Origin: Anaerolineae bacterium
Lineage (GTDB): Bacteria > Chloroflexota > Anaerolineae > Promineifilales > Promineifilaceae
Assembly: GCA_028277515.1 (NCBI GenBank)
Contig: JANQGC010000080.1
Span: 1 to 29,352 of the forward strand
Reading direction: 5' to 3'
Length of the DNA stretch: 29,352 nt
Position 1 is the first letter of the stretch. Each line of letters begins with the position of its first letter. The notes beneath the pieces were generated by a model. The model was not told the origin of the DNA and made no database searches. It was given only the letters and a program-made list of their open reading frames with translations. A program made the position numbers and the translations under genes. This document shows, piece by piece, positions 28,982-29,352 of this stretch.

Positions 28982-29352
28982 ATGTCAACATTAGCAATTT
29001 TAGGTGGGGAGGCGATACGAACAGAAGATTATCCCGAATGGCCGGTACATGACCAGCGAGATATTGATACGGTAACATGGGTGATCAAATCTGGCAATTG
29101 GGGTGGCTACCCTTATCCGGGACCGGAAACAAAGGCGTTTTTACAGGAATTTCTGGAGATGCAGGGCGGCGAATATGCCGTCGCCTGCGTCAATGGTACG
29201 GTGACGATGGAGGTTGCCTTGCGCGCTGCGGGGATTGGCTGGGGAGATGAGGTGATTGTGCCCGCATATACGTTTCAGGCGACGGCCGCTGCACCGATGG
29301 CCGCCGGCTGCATTCCGGTCATCGTCGATGTCGATCCGGACAGCTACTGTAT
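28982..29352 (+). CDS. DegT/DnrJ/EryC1/StrS family PLP aminotransferase, partial
   Basis: The first 123 residues of a sugar or cyclitol aminotransferase; the remainder, including the PLP lysine, lies beyond the right edge. Landmarks are LAILGGEAIRTEDYPEWPVH, SGNWGGYPYPGPET, YAVACVNGTVTMEVALRAAG and GDEVIVPAYTFQATAAA, the usual cofactor-domain start of this family, then VIVDVDPDSYC. These enzymes transfer an amino group to a keto-sugar or inosose. AAGGAG and AAGGAAA tracts precede the ATG. It comes 136 bases after the creatininase-like gene, across a repeat-filled spacer, so it may be co-transcribed or have its own promoter. Confidence 0.93.
   Translation, partial: MSTLAILGGEAIRTEDYPEWPVHDQRDIDTVTWVIKSGNWGGYPYPGPETKAFLQEFLEMQGGEYAVACVNGTVTMEVALRAAGIGWGDEVIVPAYTFQATAAAPMAAGCIPVIVDVDPDSYC

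Overview
The window looks like chromosomal DNA of a heterotrophic, saccharolytic bacterium, most likely a member of the Chloroflexota (Anaerolineae-like). This is an inference from style, not from a marker gene. Both solute-binding lipoproteins carry long Glu/Pro/Ala linkers straight after the lipobox cysteine. One ABC permease has a large soluble insertion of a kind I associate with that phylum. The spacers hold several families of short palindromic repeats, and genes lie in long co-directional runs with Shine-Dalgarno starts. I see no rRNA, tRNA, CRISPR array, transposase or phage gene.

Three transcription units, each led by its own regulator, fill the window. (A) Minus strand, 6270 to 1: a GntR/HutC regulator, then dipeptide/oligopeptide ABC permeases DppB and DppC, the binding lipoprotein DppA, an aspartoacylase/succinylglutamate-desuccinylase-like metalloenzyme and the start of a peptidase M19 (membrane dipeptidase-like) gene that runs off the left edge. 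This reads as uptake and hydrolysis of peptides or N-acyl amino acids. (B) Minus strand, 14201 to 6441: a TetR regulator, a GH4 6-phospho-beta-glucosidase, cellobiose-type PTS EIIB, EIIC and EIIA, HPr, a histidine phosphatase and a GH3 glycosidase. It is a complete beta-glucoside PTS cassette apart from Enzyme I. (C) Plus strand, 14404 to the right edge: a LacI regulator, a sugar ABC binding protein and two permeases, a His-rich CDF metal transporter, a GH4 alpha-type glycosidase, an EgsA/AraM-like dehydrogenase, a Gfo/Idh/MocA oxidoreductase, a remnant of an epimerase gene, a DUF1786 protein, a second beta-type GH4, a BadF/NagK-type sugar kinase, a creatininase-family hydrolase and the first third of a DegT/DnrJ-type aminotransferase.

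Units B and C are divergent and share a roughly 200-bp control region at 14202-14403. Each side has a near-consensus sigma-70 promoter with an operator palindrome just downstream of the -10: a TetR-type palindrome on one side and two tandem LacI-type palindromes on the other. The GntR gene of unit A also has a perfect TTGACA-N17-TATAAT promoter. No ABC ATPase is present for either ABC system.

The most interesting material is (i) the plus-strand set of GH4, kinase, DUF1786, creatininase, dehydrogenases and aminotransferase, which does not match a textbook pathway and may degrade an amino- or keto-sugar or a cyclitol; (ii) a paired GTGAC-N-GTCAC palindrome at three loci in units A, B and C; (iii) a covarying GATTT-NNN-AAATC hairpin family in two spacers; (iv) a GH3 enzyme with Glu where the nucleophile Asp is expected; and (v) a PTS cassette with its own HPr, headed by a TetR gene. 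No gene-free stretch exceeds 300 bases except 24041-24404, which holds repeats and the epimerase remnant.
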